A DNA stretch of 64,000 bases from Rhizobium sp. 11515TR (lineage in GTDB: Bacteria; Pseudomonadota; Alphaproteobacteria; Rhizobiales; Rhizobiaceae), in NCBI RefSeq assembly GCF_002277895.1, contig NZ_CP022998.1, positions 2,647,501 through 2,711,500 on the forward strand. The letters run 5' to 3'. Below, piece by piece: positions 9,292 through 20,458 of this stretch; position 1 is the stretch's first letter, and each line of letters starts with the position of its first letter. Below the pieces are notes generated by a model. It had not been told where the DNA came from. It saw only the letters and a program-made list of their open reading frames with translations, and ran no database searches. A program made the translations under genes and the position numbers.

Positions 9292-9534
9292 GTGATCAAG
9301 GCTCGTGTAACCGTCACGCTGAAGAACGGCGTTCTCGATCCGCAGGGCAAGGCAATCGAAGGCGCGCTCGGCGCACTCGGCTTTGACGGCGTCCATCAGG
9401 TCCGCCAGGGCAAAGTCTTCGATCTCGAGCTTGAAGGCACTGACAAGAACAAGGCGGAAGCCGATCTCAAGGCCATGTGCGAAAAGCTTCTCGCCAATAC
9501 GGTCATCGAGAACTTCAGCATTTCGATCGACTGA
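9292..9534 (+). CDS. purS: Phosphoribosylformylglycinamidine synthase subunit PurS
   Basis: An 80-residue subunit of the three-part FGAM synthase (PurS, PurQ, PurL). PurS bridges the glutaminase and the synthetase. The sequence KARVTVTLKNGVLDPQGKAI and the C-terminal LLANTVIENFSI are standard. The start is GTG at 9292, preceded by AGAAAGGA. It lies 17 bp after purC and 102 bp before purQ. The third subunit, purL, is about 4 kb downstream. Confidence 0.95.
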   Translation: MIKARVTVTLKNGVLDPQGKAIEGALGALGFDGVHQVRQGKVFDLELEGTDKNKAEADLKAMCEKLLANTVIENFSISID

Positions 9535-9636
9535 TTGTCCTCTTTCGCGAGCCATTCTTCCTTTGCCTGAGGCAATGGAGTATGGCTCACGAGCACTTCC
9601 AGCGATTATCCCTTTGCCTATTGCGGGAACAGCATC

Positions 9637-10308
9637 ATGAAATCAGCAGTCGTCCAACTCCCCGGCCTCAATCGCGATCGCGACATGATCGCGGCGCTGA
9701 CCAAGATTTCCGGCCATGCGCCCGTGACCGTCTGGCAGACGGAGACCGAGATCCCGGATGTCGACCTGATCGTCATTCCCGGCGGCTTCTCCTACGGCGA
9801 TTATCTGCGCTGCGGCGCGATCGCGGCCCGCATGCCGATCATGCAGGCGATCAAGGATAAGGCCGACAAGGGCGTCAAGGTTTTGGGCGTCTGCAACGGT
9901 TTCCAGATTCTGCTTGAAGCCGGCATGCTCCCGGGCGCGTTGATGCGCAACGCTTCGCTGAAATTCGTCTGCCGCGAAGTGAAGCTGGAAGTCGTCAATG
10001 CCGAGACGGATTTCACGGCCGCCTATGCCAAGGGCCAGGTCATCCGCAGCCCGGTCGCTCATCACGACGGCAATTATTTCGCCGATGCCGAAACGCTGAA
10101 GGCGATCGAGGATAATGGCCAGGTGGTCTTCCGCTACGCCGAAGGCACCAACCCCAACGGCTCCGTCAACGATATTGCCGGCGTCATGAACGCCAAGGGC
10201 AACGTGCTCGGCATGATGCCACATCCGGAGAATCTGATCGAGGCTGCCCATGGCGGCAGCGATGGCCGTGGCCTCTTCGCCTCCGCGCTTGGCGTGGTCG
10301 CAGCCTGA
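9637..10308 (+). CDS. purQ: Phosphoribosylformylglycinamidine synthase glutaminase subunit PurQ
   Basis: A 223-residue class I glutamine amidotransferase supplying ammonia to PurL. The nucleophile is Cys86 in LGVCNGFQ, and the catalytic His and Glu lie in [10 protein letters not shown] near the C-terminus. The N-terminus [14 protein letters not shown] and the [12 protein letters not shown] loop are typical. Probably in one operon with purC and purS. Confidence 0.97.
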   Translation: MKSAVVQLPGLNRDRDMIAALTKISGHAPVTVWQTETEIPDVDLIVIPGGFSYGDYLRCGAIAARMPIMQAIKDKADKGVKVLGVCNGFQILLEAGMLPGALMRNASLKFVCREVKLEVVNAETDFTAAYAKGQVIRSPVAHHDGNYFADAETLKAIEDNGQVVFRYAEGTNPNGSVNDIAGVMNAKGNVLGMMPHPENLIEAAHGGSDGRGLFASALGVVAA

Positions 10309-10429
10309 TAACGGCCATCCCACTATCGGAACCATAAAATCGGCGTCTTTGCATAGAAAAGCAGGGCGCCGCAAAGCGACCCGGTACACTTTAGCAGACC
10401 AGCCTAATCGCCTCATTGGAAAGAGATTG

Positions 10430-10837
10430 ATGCGCCCTCGCCTCCTGACAGGACTTTATTCCGCCGCTGCCATCGCGATGCTTGGTCTGTTGGTCACCTC
10501 TTGTGGCCCGCGTCCACCGAGCATCATCGCGACCGATCACAGCGCCCTGTCGACGATGGAGCGCATCATGCTCAATGCCAATGCCTGCTGGTTCAAGTCT
10601 TCGGATCCGGCTTTCGCTAGCTATCAGCTTGCTCCTGAGCTTAACTCCTTCACCGGCCGTCCGCGCATCCTCGTGGTCGACAAGAGACATCCGACCGGCC
10701 GGCCTTCGCTCGTCGTTCAGGCGGAAGGCAATCCCGCGCAATTGCAGGCCTTCGGTCCGATGATGGCAGGCGCCTCCGGCGGCCGCATCACGGGCGACGT
10801 CAATCGTTGGGCTGCGGGCTCTAAGGCTTGCAGCTAG
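10430..10837 (+). CDS. Hypothetical lipoprotein
   Basis: A 135-residue protein with a lipoprotein signal: RLLTGLYSAAAIAMLGLLVT then SC, giving a lipobox LVTSC with Cys at about residue 24. After it comes a small domain with a second Cys in ANACWFKS, a FTGRPRILVVDK strand and a final Cys in SKACS, so a disulphide is possible. Not assigned to a family. The start is the ATG just before the signal peptide. It stands alone, 121 bp after purQ. Confidence 0.75.
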   Translation: MRPRLLTGLYSAAAIAMLGLLVTSCGPRPPSIIATDHSALSTMERIMLNANACWFKSSDPAFASYQLAPELNSFTGRPRILVVDKRHPTGRPSLVVQAEGNPAQLQAFGPMMAGASGGRITGDVNRWAAGSKACS

Positions 10838-10921
10838 GCTGAGGACCCGAGGCTTTCCGCTTCATGCGGAAACCTGGCAACCAACGCATGACGTGCCCTC
10901 TTACAATCAGAGATCATTGTC

Positions 10922-11455
10922 ATGGACAGATTTATCATTCTTTCGGGCTGCTCCGGCGGCGGCAAATCGACGTTGCTGGAGGCGCTCAAACGACGTGGTC
11001 ACCACGTCGTCGAGGAGCCGGGCCGCCGCATCGTCATTGAGGAGCTGCAAGGTGACGGTTCGGCCCTACCATGGGTCGATGCGCCGGCATTTGCCCGTCG
11101 AGCGATTGCCATGTCGCTGACTGACCGCGAGGAAGCGGCGCAATTATCCGGCTTGGTCTTTTTCGACAGAAGTTTGATCGATGCCGCATCGGCGCTCGAA
11201 CATTTGACGGGCGAACCGGCCCTGGCTTCGCTCGGCCAATTGCACCGCTACAACCGACATGTCTTCCTGACGCCGTCATGGCCGGAAATCTATGTCGGCG
11301 ACCGCGAAAGAAGGCACGATTTTACGGCAGCGGTTGCGGAGTATGACCGGCTGACTGCCGCCTATCCCGCGCTCGGCTATGAAGTCCATATCCTGCCGAA
11401 AATCGGCGTCGAGGAGCGGGCCGATTTCGTTCATTCCGTTCTGGGCCTCAGTTAG
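10922..11455 (+). CDS. AAA_28-type P-loop ATPase/kinase-like protein
   Basis: A 177-residue NTP-binding protein. The P-loop GCSGGGKS occupies residues 9-16. VVEEPGRRIVIEELQ, FFDRSLIDAA and the C-terminal YEVHILPKIGVEERADFV match the AAA_28/predicted-ATPase group of small kinase-like proteins found in rhizobia. The substrate is unknown. A nucleotide or small-molecule kinase is possible from the fold, but that is inference. Confidence 0.8.
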   Translation: MDRFIILSGCSGGGKSTLLEALKRRGHHVVEEPGRRIVIEELQGDGSALPWVDAPAFARRAIAMSLTDREEAAQLSGLVFFDRSLIDAASALEHLTGEPALASLGQLHRYNRHVFLTPSWPEIYVGDRERRHDFTAAVAEYDRLTAAYPALGYEVHILPKIGVEERADFVHSVLGLS

Positions 11456-11493
11456 ACGCCAGACAGCTTGATGCCCATATTGGCTCAGCCCAC

Positions 11494-11730
11494 TCAATCC
11501 CAGAAGAATGACTTACTGACTTCCTTTGCCGCCTCGCGACGCGTCAGGCCGATGTCGTGTAACTGATCATCGGTCAGATCTCTTAGAACACGCCGTCCCT
11601 CGCGCTTCTCCAGCCAATCCCAATAGGACGCCCAGAGCCGGCGCAACATATGCGGCCTTGGCTGCGCCGCTCTAATTCCCACGCCCGCCGCGCAGGGGTC
11701 TCCCCCTTCGATCGAACGGATTGTAGTCAT
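11494..11730 (-). CDS. DUF1127 domain protein
   Basis: A protein of about 78 residues. The C-terminal 45 residues (LWASYWDWLEKREGRRVLRD, then LTDDQLHDIGLTRREA) are a classic arginine-rich DUF1127 motif. Small DUF1127 proteins in Agrobacterium and Sinorhizobium affect RNA turnover and phosphate or stress responses. This one is the long-N-terminus variety. I chose the ATG at 11730, since GAGG lies 9 bases upstream; ATG 11739 directly abuts that GAGG. It is transcribed away from a MocR-type regulator 115 bp off, which may control it. Confidence 0.85.
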   Translation of the reverse strand: MTTIRSIEGGDPCAAGVGIRAAQPRPHMLRRLWASYWDWLEKREGRRVLRDLTDDQLHDIGLTRREAAKEVSKSFFWD

Positions 11731-11793
11731 TGTACTCATCCTCACATCCACATGATGGTGACAATTTTGATGCATCGAGCCAAACGGTGCAAA

Positions 11794-11841
11794 TTGACTC
11801 ATACTCTTGACTCGACGACGGGGACAATCTAGGAAATTGTC
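11794..11841 (+). promoter_or_regulatory. Candidate operator: direct repeat plus inverted repeat before the MocR gene
   Basis: TTGACTC occurs twice in direct orientation with a 13-bp period (11794-11800 and 11807-11813). Downstream lies an inverted repeat GACAAT-N7-ATTGTC (11823-11841) ending three bases before the ATG and containing the ribosome-binding AGGAAA. Members of the MocR family such as PdxR and GabR bind direct repeats in their own divergent promoters. Autoregulation and control of the DUF1127 gene are therefore plausible but not shown. Confidence 0.45.
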
Positions 11842-11844
11842 ATT

Positions 11845-13263
11845 ATGACAAATTGGCTTCCTGACATTTCTAGCGGAACCGGCCCGGTCTATATCCGCGT
11901 CGCCGACGCCATCGAACACGCGATTACTCATGGCGTCCTGCCGCCTGGCACCAAGCTGCCGCCGCAGCGCAATCTCGCCTATGATATCGGCGTGACCATC
12001 GGCACGGTCAGCCGGGCCTATGCCCTCGTGCATGAACGCGGTCTGGTCGCCGGCGAAGTCGGTCGCGGTACCTATGTTCTGGAACGTTCGAACGGCAAGC
12101 AGATCGAACTCGTGGATCCGATCACCCAGGCGCTTGCCGGCACCCGGGGCCTGAATACGCCGGATGCCAAGATCCGCTTCGATACGACCGCCGCTCCCGA
12201 TATCGGCCAGGGTGTGATCATCGGTAAGCTCTTCGCCGACATCAGCAGTGAGCACCAGACGGAGATCTCCTCCTATTCAAGGAACTTCCCGGCGAGCTGG
12301 TTTGAGGCGGGGCAGATCTGGCTTGCCCGCAACGGCTGGCAGCCGGCAATCGAGACAATCGTGCCGACGCTCGGCGCCCATGCCGGCGCCATTGCCGTGA
12401 TTTCCGCCGTCACCTCGCCGGGCGACAAGATCGTCTTCGAGAACCTGACCTATACGCAGATCAGCCGCGCTGCGCGCCTGCTTGGACGCCGCACGATCCT
12501 GGTGGATTCGGACGAGCACGGCATGATCCCCGAGGATTTCGAGCGGCTGTGCCAGCAGCAGCATCCGCGCCTCGCCTTCCTGATGCCGACGGCCCATAAT
12601 CCCACTCTGGTGACAATGCCGGAATCCAGACGCCGGGCGATTGCCGCCATTGCGCGCCGACATAGCGTCTGGCTTATCGAGGACGATCTCTATGGCGGCA
12701 TGACCGGCGACCAGAATCCGCTTATGGCCACCATTGCGCCGGAGCGAACTTTTGTCGTCAGCAGCCTTTCGAAATCGGTGACCGCTGGCGTGCGCGGCGG
12801 CTGGGTCGCCTGCCCGCCGCATTTCGCCCAACGCATCAAAGTCACCCATAAGATGACGACTGGCGGCCTACCCTTCATTCTTGCCGAAACCTGCGCGCGG
12901 CTCGTCCTTGGCGGTCACGCATTGGAGTTGCGTCGCAAGGCGGTCGAGGAAATCAAGGCACGCGAGCAGCTGGCGCGCGAGGCATTAGCGGGTTTTGAGT
13001 TCAATTCGCACCCGCATCTGCCCTTCCTGTGGCTGAAGCTGCCCGAACCCTGGCTGTCAGGCACCTTCAAGAACGCCGCCCTGACCGAGGGAGTGCTGAT
13101 CGATGACGAAGACGAGTTCAAGGCGGCGCGAATCGAACGGGTTTTCCACAGGGTCCGAGTCGCCTTTTCGTCGCCCCCACAGCGGGAAGATGTTGCAGCC
13201 GGCTTCATGACATTACGCAGGTTGTTGGAAAACGGCTCATCGGGATACGATAGTCACATTTAA
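11845..13263 (+). CDS. MocR-family regulator (GntR HTH fused to aminotransferase fold)
   Basis: A 472-residue fusion. Residues about 12-80 form a GntR winged helix (LPPGTKLPPQRNLAYDIGVT then IGTVSRAYALV). The rest is a fold-type I aminotransferase domain with PTLGAHAGAIAVISAV, the aspartate-containing LIEDDLYGG, and the PLP lysine in VSSLSKSVTAG (Lys at about residue 310). Such proteins are transcription regulators that sense PLP or amino compounds, usually without transaminase activity. The effector is unknown. It is divergent from the DUF1127 gene. Confidence 0.9.
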   Translation: MTNWLPDISSGTGPVYIRVADAIEHAITHGVLPPGTKLPPQRNLAYDIGVTIGTVSRAYALVHERGLVAGEVGRGTYVLERSNGKQIELVDPITQALAGTRGLNTPDAKIRFDTTAAPDIGQGVIIGKLFADISSEHQTEISSYSRNFPASWFEAGQIWLARNGWQPAIETIVPTLGAHAGAIAVISAVTSPGDKIVFENLTYTQISRAARLLGRRTILVDSDEHGMIPEDFERLCQQQHPRLAFLMPTAHNPTLVTMPESRRRAIAAIARRHSVWLIEDDLYGGMTGDQNPLMATIAPERTFVVSSLSKSVTAGVRGGWVACPPHFAQRIKVTHKMTTGGLPFILAETCARLVLGGHALELRRKAVEEIKAREQLAREALAGFEFNSHPHLPFLWLKLPEPWLSGTFKNAALTEGVLIDDEDEFKAARIERVFHRVRVAFSSPPQREDVAAGFMTLRRLLENGSSGYDSHI

Positions 13264-13386
13264 GCAAGCCTTATCAATTTATCGACGTACATCTTGCGCA
13301 AATGCGATTTCGCCGTCTCGACTCTTAGCACGCTACCATTCTATCAATGAAGAATGAGGATTCGCCCGCCACACCAGGGGGAGTGC

Positions 13387-13995
13387 ATGGCTATTGCAAG
13401 CTTTTTCAGCAAGCGTTTGGTTTCGAGTTTTCTGGTAATCAGTTCGGTATTTATTGCAGGTCAATCGGCCGCAACCGCTGCAGATACGGTGGCGGCTACT
13501 CCCGCCGCTCCAGTCAAGATTTTCGACGAATTGCGTTTCGGCGCGAGCGGCTCCATCCAGAGCGGTAACGAGCATGAAAGCGGTGTCTTCCCGGATGTTC
13601 AGGTACTTTTCAATCCGTTCGGCTATAATCCGACAGCGGATTGGAAGGATCAGCTGACGCATCCGCGTATCCACGTAGGCACATCGATCGGCACGTCAGG
13701 CTCCGCGACGCAGGTCTATGGTGGCCTTTCCTGGACGCTGACGCATAGCAACGGCATCTTCACCGAACTCGGCTTCGGCGGCACGGTGCATACGGGCAAC
13801 CTGGACGACTGGCGAGAGCATGGCCCGATGCTCGGCTGCCGTCTGCTCTTCCACGAATATGCCGGCCTCGGCTATAATTTCGACAGCCATTGGAACGTGA
13901 TGGCGCAGATCGCGCATTCGTCGCATGCCAATCTCTGTGATGGCCCCAATGGCGGCATGACGCGTGCAGGCGTCATGGTCGGCTACAAATTCTGA
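13387..13995 (+). CDS. PagL-like lipid A 3-O-deacylase (acyloxyacyl hydrolase) family outer-membrane protein
   Basis: A 202-residue exported beta-barrel protein. Signal peptide approximately residues 1-32 (ending SAATAA). The strands have alternating hydrophobic residues and the protein ends in an aromatic, VGYKF, as outer-membrane proteins do. Near the C-terminus AHSSHANLC followed by NGG aligns with the PagL catalytic segment H-x-S-N. The His and Ser are kept, while the next residue is His instead of the usual Asn. PagL enzymes remove the 3-O-linked acyl chain from lipid A. I chose ATG 13387, after GGGGGAG; an ATG 33 bases upstream is the alternative. Confidence 0.75.
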   Translation: MAIASFFSKRLVSSFLVISSVFIAGQSAATAADTVAATPAAPVKIFDELRFGASGSIQSGNEHESGVFPDVQVLFNPFGYNPTADWKDQLTHPRIHVGTSIGTSGSATQVYGGLSWTLTHSNGIFTELGFGGTVHTGNLDDWREHGPMLGCRLLFHEYAGLGYNFDSHWNVMAQIAHSSHANLCDGPNGGMTRAGVMVGYKF

Positions 13996-14123
13996 TCTCG
14001 CACAACGGCCGGCGATGGCCGCACGCGTGATTTCTCCAGCATCAATGCCGGCGTGTTGTGAACGCCGGTGATTTTCCTGTCGCACGACAGGGAGACTTGC
14101 GCTAAAGAGACCCCGATCCCTGA

Positions 14124-16397
<2,274 letters not shown>

Positions 16398-16412
16398 ATC
16401 GAGGTACCACTC

Positions 16413-16646
16413 ATGCCCATGAACCCCGGCGATATCGAAGACATGATCAAGGCCGGCATTCCCGGCGCCAAGGTGACGATTCGCGACCTGGCCGGGGATG
16501 GCGATCACTATGCCGCCGAAGTTGTCGCGGAAGCCTTCCGCGGCAAGAGTCGCGTGCAGCAGCACCAGATGGTCTATGATGCCCTGAAGGGCAATATGGG
16601 CGGCGTGCTGCACGCCCTTGCGCTGCAGACGTCAGCGCCCGACTGA
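16413..16646 (+). CDS. BolA-family protein
   Basis: A 77-residue BolA/IbaG-type protein. The conserved helix-turn pattern RVQQHQMVYDALKGNMGGVL includes the family histidine. BolA proteins pair with monothiol (CGFS) glutaredoxins to bind or traffic [2Fe-2S] clusters. A grxD gene is 2 kb downstream in this window, which fits that pairing. Its end overlaps the convergent gene by 15 bp. Confidence 0.93.
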   Translation: MPMNPGDIEDMIKAGIPGAKVTIRDLAGDGDHYAAEVVAEAFRGKSRVQQHQMVYDALKGNMGGVLHALALQTSAPD

Positions 16647-17831
16647 GAGCGCCTGCGCCGCTTCGCCGGAGTTGAAGCTCAGCTCCGGCAATCTCTTCAC
16701 CGAGAATTCAGCGAAATCCGCAGCCGGCAACGGACCGGCAGTCATCAGCGTGAAATCGAAGAAGGCCCTGAGATCGGGACCGAGCACATATTGCCGGTGA
16801 ACCCGAAGGAAATCGCGCTTGATCTTCTTATAATGCTTCTCCGAGAGCATCTGCTTGAAGCGGATGAACAGGATCGAAGCCTGTGGGGCATCCTCATGCC
16901 CGCAAACAGCGGCGACTTTGGTCTTATAAAAATGGATTGCATCGGTCAGACAGTGAACGTCGAGCCAGAAGATGTTCTTGCAGCGAGCGATCAGTCCCAC
17001 ACGTGAGCGCAGCACCTTTGCCGGTCGCATGAGAGCACATTGCAGGATGGCACTGCCAAGGGTCGTAAACACCACGCGTTTGCCCTGTAGCAGGTCCGGC
17101 TCGCGCTCGAGCAACAGACCGACCACGTGAGCGGCCACGGACGAGCCCATGCTATGCGAGGAGATGACGAATTCTTCCACGTCTGGCTCATCCAAGGCTT
17201 GCCGGACGCTGACGGCGCTCGCTTCCAGCCATTGTTCCGCGCCTATTCCGTTCAACCCCGCCATCGCGACTGCCATTTCCCAGTCGGAGAAGAGATGCAG
17301 AGTATGCAGCTTCTCGGCCTGCGGCAGGAAGACATAAACGAAGAAGGCGACCGCAAGCGCGATACTGCCGATATGGCTCCAGGCCGGCAGTCCGAACAGG
17401 ATCGGCGTAAACGCGATCGACAGGCTGAGAATCAGTCCCACGAGCATCAGCAGAAAGGGAAAGATGAAGAACAGGCCGAAGCGCCACGCATGACGGAAAT
17501 AGCCGGCCATACCGCCCGAAATGGCAACCATTGCAGCAGCGAGATAGCCCTGGATGAGCCGCGTGAAGAACGGCCTGCCGCTCAGGACGGCAACCAGATC
17601 GTTATGATCGACGATATGAATGCGGCTTTGGGTATGCCAATCCGCAGCCGTTGCCGTGACATCGAAATACGGTGCCCTGCCAAAATTCTTCAACTCTCCG
17701 ACCGACGCGGAAAAATCCCAGGTGGCGGCGCTCTGCCGGGCAGAGCGCTCATAACGAGCCCGATGTGCGGCAGCATCCAGCGGCTCGAAGCCAGGGAAGT
17801 GGAGAACCACCCTCTTCTTGATAGAATTCAT
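16632..17831 (-). CDS. Membrane protein with lipase-like alpha/beta-hydrolase motif
   Basis: A 399-residue protein. N-terminal soluble part beginning KKRVVLHFPGFEPLDAAAHR. Then three hydrophobic segments near residues 90-190 (including FIFPFLLMLVGLILSLSIAF). A GxSxG-like nucleophile elbow follows (ISSHSMGSSVAAHV), with the Ser in SHSMG. The C-terminal 130 residues have no recognised domain. It looks like a membrane-anchored lipase/esterase-fold protein; whether it is active is unknown. It overlaps the 3' end of bolA by 15 bp. Confidence 0.65.
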   Translation of the reverse strand: MNSIKKRVVLHFPGFEPLDAAAHRARYERSARQSAATWDFSASVGELKNFGRAPYFDVTATAADWHTQSRIHIVDHNDLVAVLSGRPFFTRLIQGYLAAAMVAISGGMAGYFRHAWRFGLFFIFPFLLMLVGLILSLSIAFTPILFGLPAWSHIGSIALAVAFFVYVFLPQAEKLHTLHLFSDWEMAVAMAGLNGIGAEQWLEASAVSVRQALDEPDVEEFVISSHSMGSSVAAHVVGLLLEREPDLLQGKRVVFTTLGSAILQCALMRPAKVLRSRVGLIARCKNIFWLDVHCLTDAIHFYKTKVAAVCGHEDAPQASILFIRFKQMLSEKHYKKIKRDFLRVHRQYVLGPDLRAFFDFTLMTAGPLPAADFAEFSVKRLPELSFNSGEAAQALSVGR

Positions 17832-18046
17832 ATTGTAGTCTGTCCCCGGGGCGCCAGTAGCACTGATGAAATCTGAAAATCAGCCAAGACCATGGCCTGC
17901 TGGCTTTTTCATGGCAGACCGCAACAAATCGTCCAAAAACAAAAACATAGCGTCAAACGTTTATAATCGCGTCAACCGCATGACGGGCGCACAAGCCCCC
18001 GCCGGCTCGTTTGCTGTGCCGAGGGTAAAATCCGAATTCCGACATA

Positions 18047-18349
18047 TCAGCATTCCCGGCGCGGATATGGCGAGATATCGGCACAGGAGTCCGGCGACGG
18101 CGCAGTTATGATTTTCTCGGCGGCCGGCGGCGTGGTCGATTGCGGCGTCGTTGCGGTGGAGGCCCGATAACCGAAAGCGATGCTCAGAATGAGCACGATA
18201 GCACTGACGGTCACGGTACTGTTCAGAATCGATGCTCGTGGTGTGCGCACATGCTCGTAATATTCCCGCTCGCCTTCGCTCGTATCTTCAGAGCTATAAA
18301 ATTCCCGCTCTTCACCAACTTGCCCTTCGGAATAGTGATGGTGGCTCAT
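18047..18349 (-). CDS. Small single-span membrane protein, unknown
   Basis: A 100-residue protein. A His-rich, acidic N-terminus (MSHHHYSEGQVGEEREFYSS) is followed by an RTPRASILNS basic patch, one transmembrane stretch (TVTVSAIVLILSIAFGY), and a Thr/Pro-rich tail with two Cys. A good ribosome-binding site (GAGGGAG) lies 8 bases before the ATG at 18349, which is why I call it a gene despite no recognised family. Confidence 0.6.
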   Translation of the reverse strand: MSHHHYSEGQVGEEREFYSSEDTSEGEREYYEHVRTPRASILNSTVTVSAIVLILSIAFGYRASTATTPQSTTPPAAEKIITAPSPDSCADISPYPRREC

Positions 18350-18432
18350 GGAGTCCGCTCCCTCAAGAAATATGCGAATGCAATGCCGACAGGGACCGAT
18401 ACGCGCCAAATCGCATCAATCGGCAAACTCTA

Positions 18433-18453
18433 ACAAACATACCGTTGGTTTGT
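18433..18453. promoter_or_regulatory. Candidate operator, inverted repeat in a 387-bp non-coding gap
   Basis: ACAAAC-N9-GTTTGT, an inverted repeat in an AT-rich stretch of the gap 18350-18736, between the small membrane protein gene and grxD, which are divergent. This pattern is of the size bound by TetR-like dimers. No regulator gene is adjacent. I see no other gene, repeat or clear promoter in the rest of this gap. Confidence 0.3.
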
Positions 18454-18736
18454 AAATTAGGTAGCATACTAATATTCATCGTCCCTTTTATTTCAAATTG
18501 ATGTGTGTTGTTCAGACCCGGAGTTGAAGAGGCGATTTCAAAACGCACTGTTCAGAAAAGGCAGTCAATCGACACCTTTTGAACGTTCCTGTTAACGACT
18601 GATGCCGGAAATCCATTCATGCGATGAAAAAGACGGCACCTACGTTTTGCCGCTGGAAATCAAGCCGGGCGCTTGCTATTTAAGGGACAGATGTAACGCT
18701 GCGGGCCTTGACCCCGCATGTGAAAGGAACTGGACA

Positions 18737-19072
18737 ATGAGCGGCATTCAGGAATTCATCGCCAACGAAGTTAAGAACAACGACGTCGTTCTCTTCATGA
18801 AAGGCACTCCCCAGTTCCCACAGTGTGGTTTCTCCGGCCAGGTGGTCCAGATTCTCGACTATATCGGCGTCGATTATAAGGGCATCAATGTCCTGGCCGA
18901 CGCTGAAATCCGTCAGGGCATCAAGGACTATTCCAACTGGCCGACCATTCCGCAGCTTTACGTAAAGGGCGAATTCATCGGCGGCTGTGACATCGTGCGC
19001 GAAATGTTCCAGGCGGGCGAATTGCAGCAACACCTTCAGGAACACGGCATCAGCGTTCGCGGCGCCGCCTGA
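18737..19072 (+). CDS. grxD: Monothiol glutaredoxin, GrxD/Grx4 type
   Basis: A 111-residue CGFS-type glutaredoxin: the active site [10 protein letters not shown] has its single Cys at residue 30, and the glutathione-binding [20 protein letters not shown] follows. These proteins carry [2Fe-2S] clusters and partner with BolA proteins (one is encoded 2 kb upstream). The open frame extends 45 codons further upstream, but homologues begin at MSGIQEFI and GAAAGGA is 8 bases before this ATG. Confidence 0.95.
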   Translation: MSGIQEFIANEVKNNDVVLFMKGTPQFPQCGFSGQVVQILDYIGVDYKGINVLADAEIRQGIKDYSNWPTIPQLYVKGEFIGGCDIVREMFQAGELQQHLQEHGISVRGAA

Positions 19073-19120
19073 CCGGGCACCGGGCTCCCCGTCCGGTTTC
19101 CATAGTTCAATTTGATCGAT

Positions 19121-19149
19121 AAGGCGCTGCCGCCGGGCAGCGCCCTTGA
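19121..19149 (+). terminator. Possible terminator after grxD
   Basis: AAGGCGCTGCC and GGCAGCGCCCTT form a stem of about 10 bp with one bulge, 49 bases after the grxD stop. There is no strong T-run, so efficiency is doubtful. Confidence 0.35.
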
Positions 19150-19170
19150 TATGTTTATGGGAATAAAACC

Positions 19171-20445
19171 GTGACGACTTCATCCCAGGCCATGTCCCAT
19201 GGGCAACTGCCCATGGGCAAACGTGAGTTCATCGCACTCGCGGCCTTCCTGATGGCGATTAACTCACTCGCAATCGACATCATGCTTCCCGCGCTCCAGC
19301 AGATCGGTTCCAGCCTCGGCGTGATGAACGAAAACCATCGGCAATATGTCGTAACAGCATATCTGATCGGCTTCGGCTCGGCCCAGCTTATCTATGGGCC
19401 CCTGTCGGATCGCTTCGGCCGCCGCATGCCACTCTTGATCGGCATCACCATCTACGTGATTTCGGCATTCGGCATTGCCCTCATCCCGTCCTTCGCCGGT
19501 CTGCTGGCGCTCCGCTTCATTCAGGGCCTCGGCTCGGCGGCAACCCGCGTCATCACCGTCTCCATCGTCCGCGACGTCTTCGGCGGCCGCCTGATGGCCG
19601 AGGTGATGTCGCTCATCATGATGGTTTTCATGATCGTTCCGGTCATCGCGCCGGGAAGCGGCCAGATCATCCTGCTGGTCAGCACCTGGCACATGATCTT
19701 CGTCTTCATCGGCGCCATGGCAACACTGGTCGGCCTCTGGATGTATTTCCGGCTTCCGGAGACGCTTAAGCCTGAAAATATCCGCCCCCTAACCGTCAGA
19801 TCGGTTGCCGCCGGCTTCAAGATCGTTCTGACAGACCGAGTAGCACTCTGTTACACCTTGGCGAGCACTTTCCTGTTCGGGGCGCTGTTCGGCTTCATCA
19901 ATTCCGCCCAGCAGATCTACAACAACATCTACGGCCTTGGCGTCTATACGCCGCTGGCATTCGGCGGCGTAGCGGCGTTCATGGCTCTGTCGTCTTTCGT
20001 CAACTCCCAGTTCGTGGGCCGGTTCGGCATGCGCCGGCTGTCGCACACGGCCCTGCTCGGCTTTGTCGCCATCACCTTCTGTTGGCTGCTGGTGCAGCTC
20101 TACGGGCCTGCGCCGATGCCATTCCCGCTGTTCATGGTCTTTTTCGCACTGGCCATGTTTCAATTCGGCTGGATCGGTTCCAACTTCAACTCTCTCGCAA
20201 TGGAACCCCTCGGCCATGTCGCCGGCACGGCATCCTCCGTACTCGGCTTCATGAGCACGGTCGGCGGCGCATCGATCGGCGCTTGCATCGGGCAGTTCTA
20301 TAACGGCACGGCGACACCGATGGTCATCGGTTATTTCACCGTTTCCCTCATCGGCGTCGTCTTCGTGCTGATTGCCGAAAAGGGAAAGCTGTTCCGCCCA
20401 CACAACGCGCCGCCTCCGGCCGACCAGTCTCTCGCTTTACATTGA
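19171..20445 (+). CDS. MFS drug-resistance transporter, Bcr/CflA family (first of a tandem pair)
   Basis: A 424-residue inner-membrane exporter with about 12 membrane segments. The motif-A loop GPLSDRFGRRMPLL lies between segments 2 and 3, and the N-terminal D-IMLPALQQIG matches the Bcr/CflA branch (SLAIDIMLPALQQIGSSLG). FIQGLGSAATRVITVSIVRD is the family motif in segment 4. Start GTG 19171. A closely related gene follows 13 bp on. Bcr/CflA proteins export drugs or metabolites with proton antiport; the substrate here is unknown. Confidence 0.88.
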   Translation: MTTSSQAMSHGQLPMGKREFIALAAFLMAINSLAIDIMLPALQQIGSSLGVMNENHRQYVVTAYLIGFGSAQLIYGPLSDRFGRRMPLLIGITIYVISAFGIALIPSFAGLLALRFIQGLGSAATRVITVSIVRDVFGGRLMAEVMSLIMMVFMIVPVIAPGSGQIILLVSTWHMIFVFIGAMATLVGLWMYFRLPETLKPENIRPLTVRSVAAGFKIVLTDRVALCYTLASTFLFGALFGFINSAQQIYNNIYGLGVYTPLAFGGVAAFMALSSFVNSQFVGRFGMRRLSHTALLGFVAITFCWLLVQLYGPAPMPFPLFMVFFALAMFQFGWIGSNFNSLAMEPLGHVAGTASSVLGFMSTVGGASIGACIGQFYNGTATPMVIGYFTVSLIGVVFVLIAEKGKLFRPHNAPPPADQSLALH

Positions 20446-20458
20446 CAGGCATATTCGA

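Noticed and set aside
18602..18736. 45-codon in-frame extension before grxD
   Set aside because: Homologues start at MSGIQEF, with a good ribosome-binding site there.
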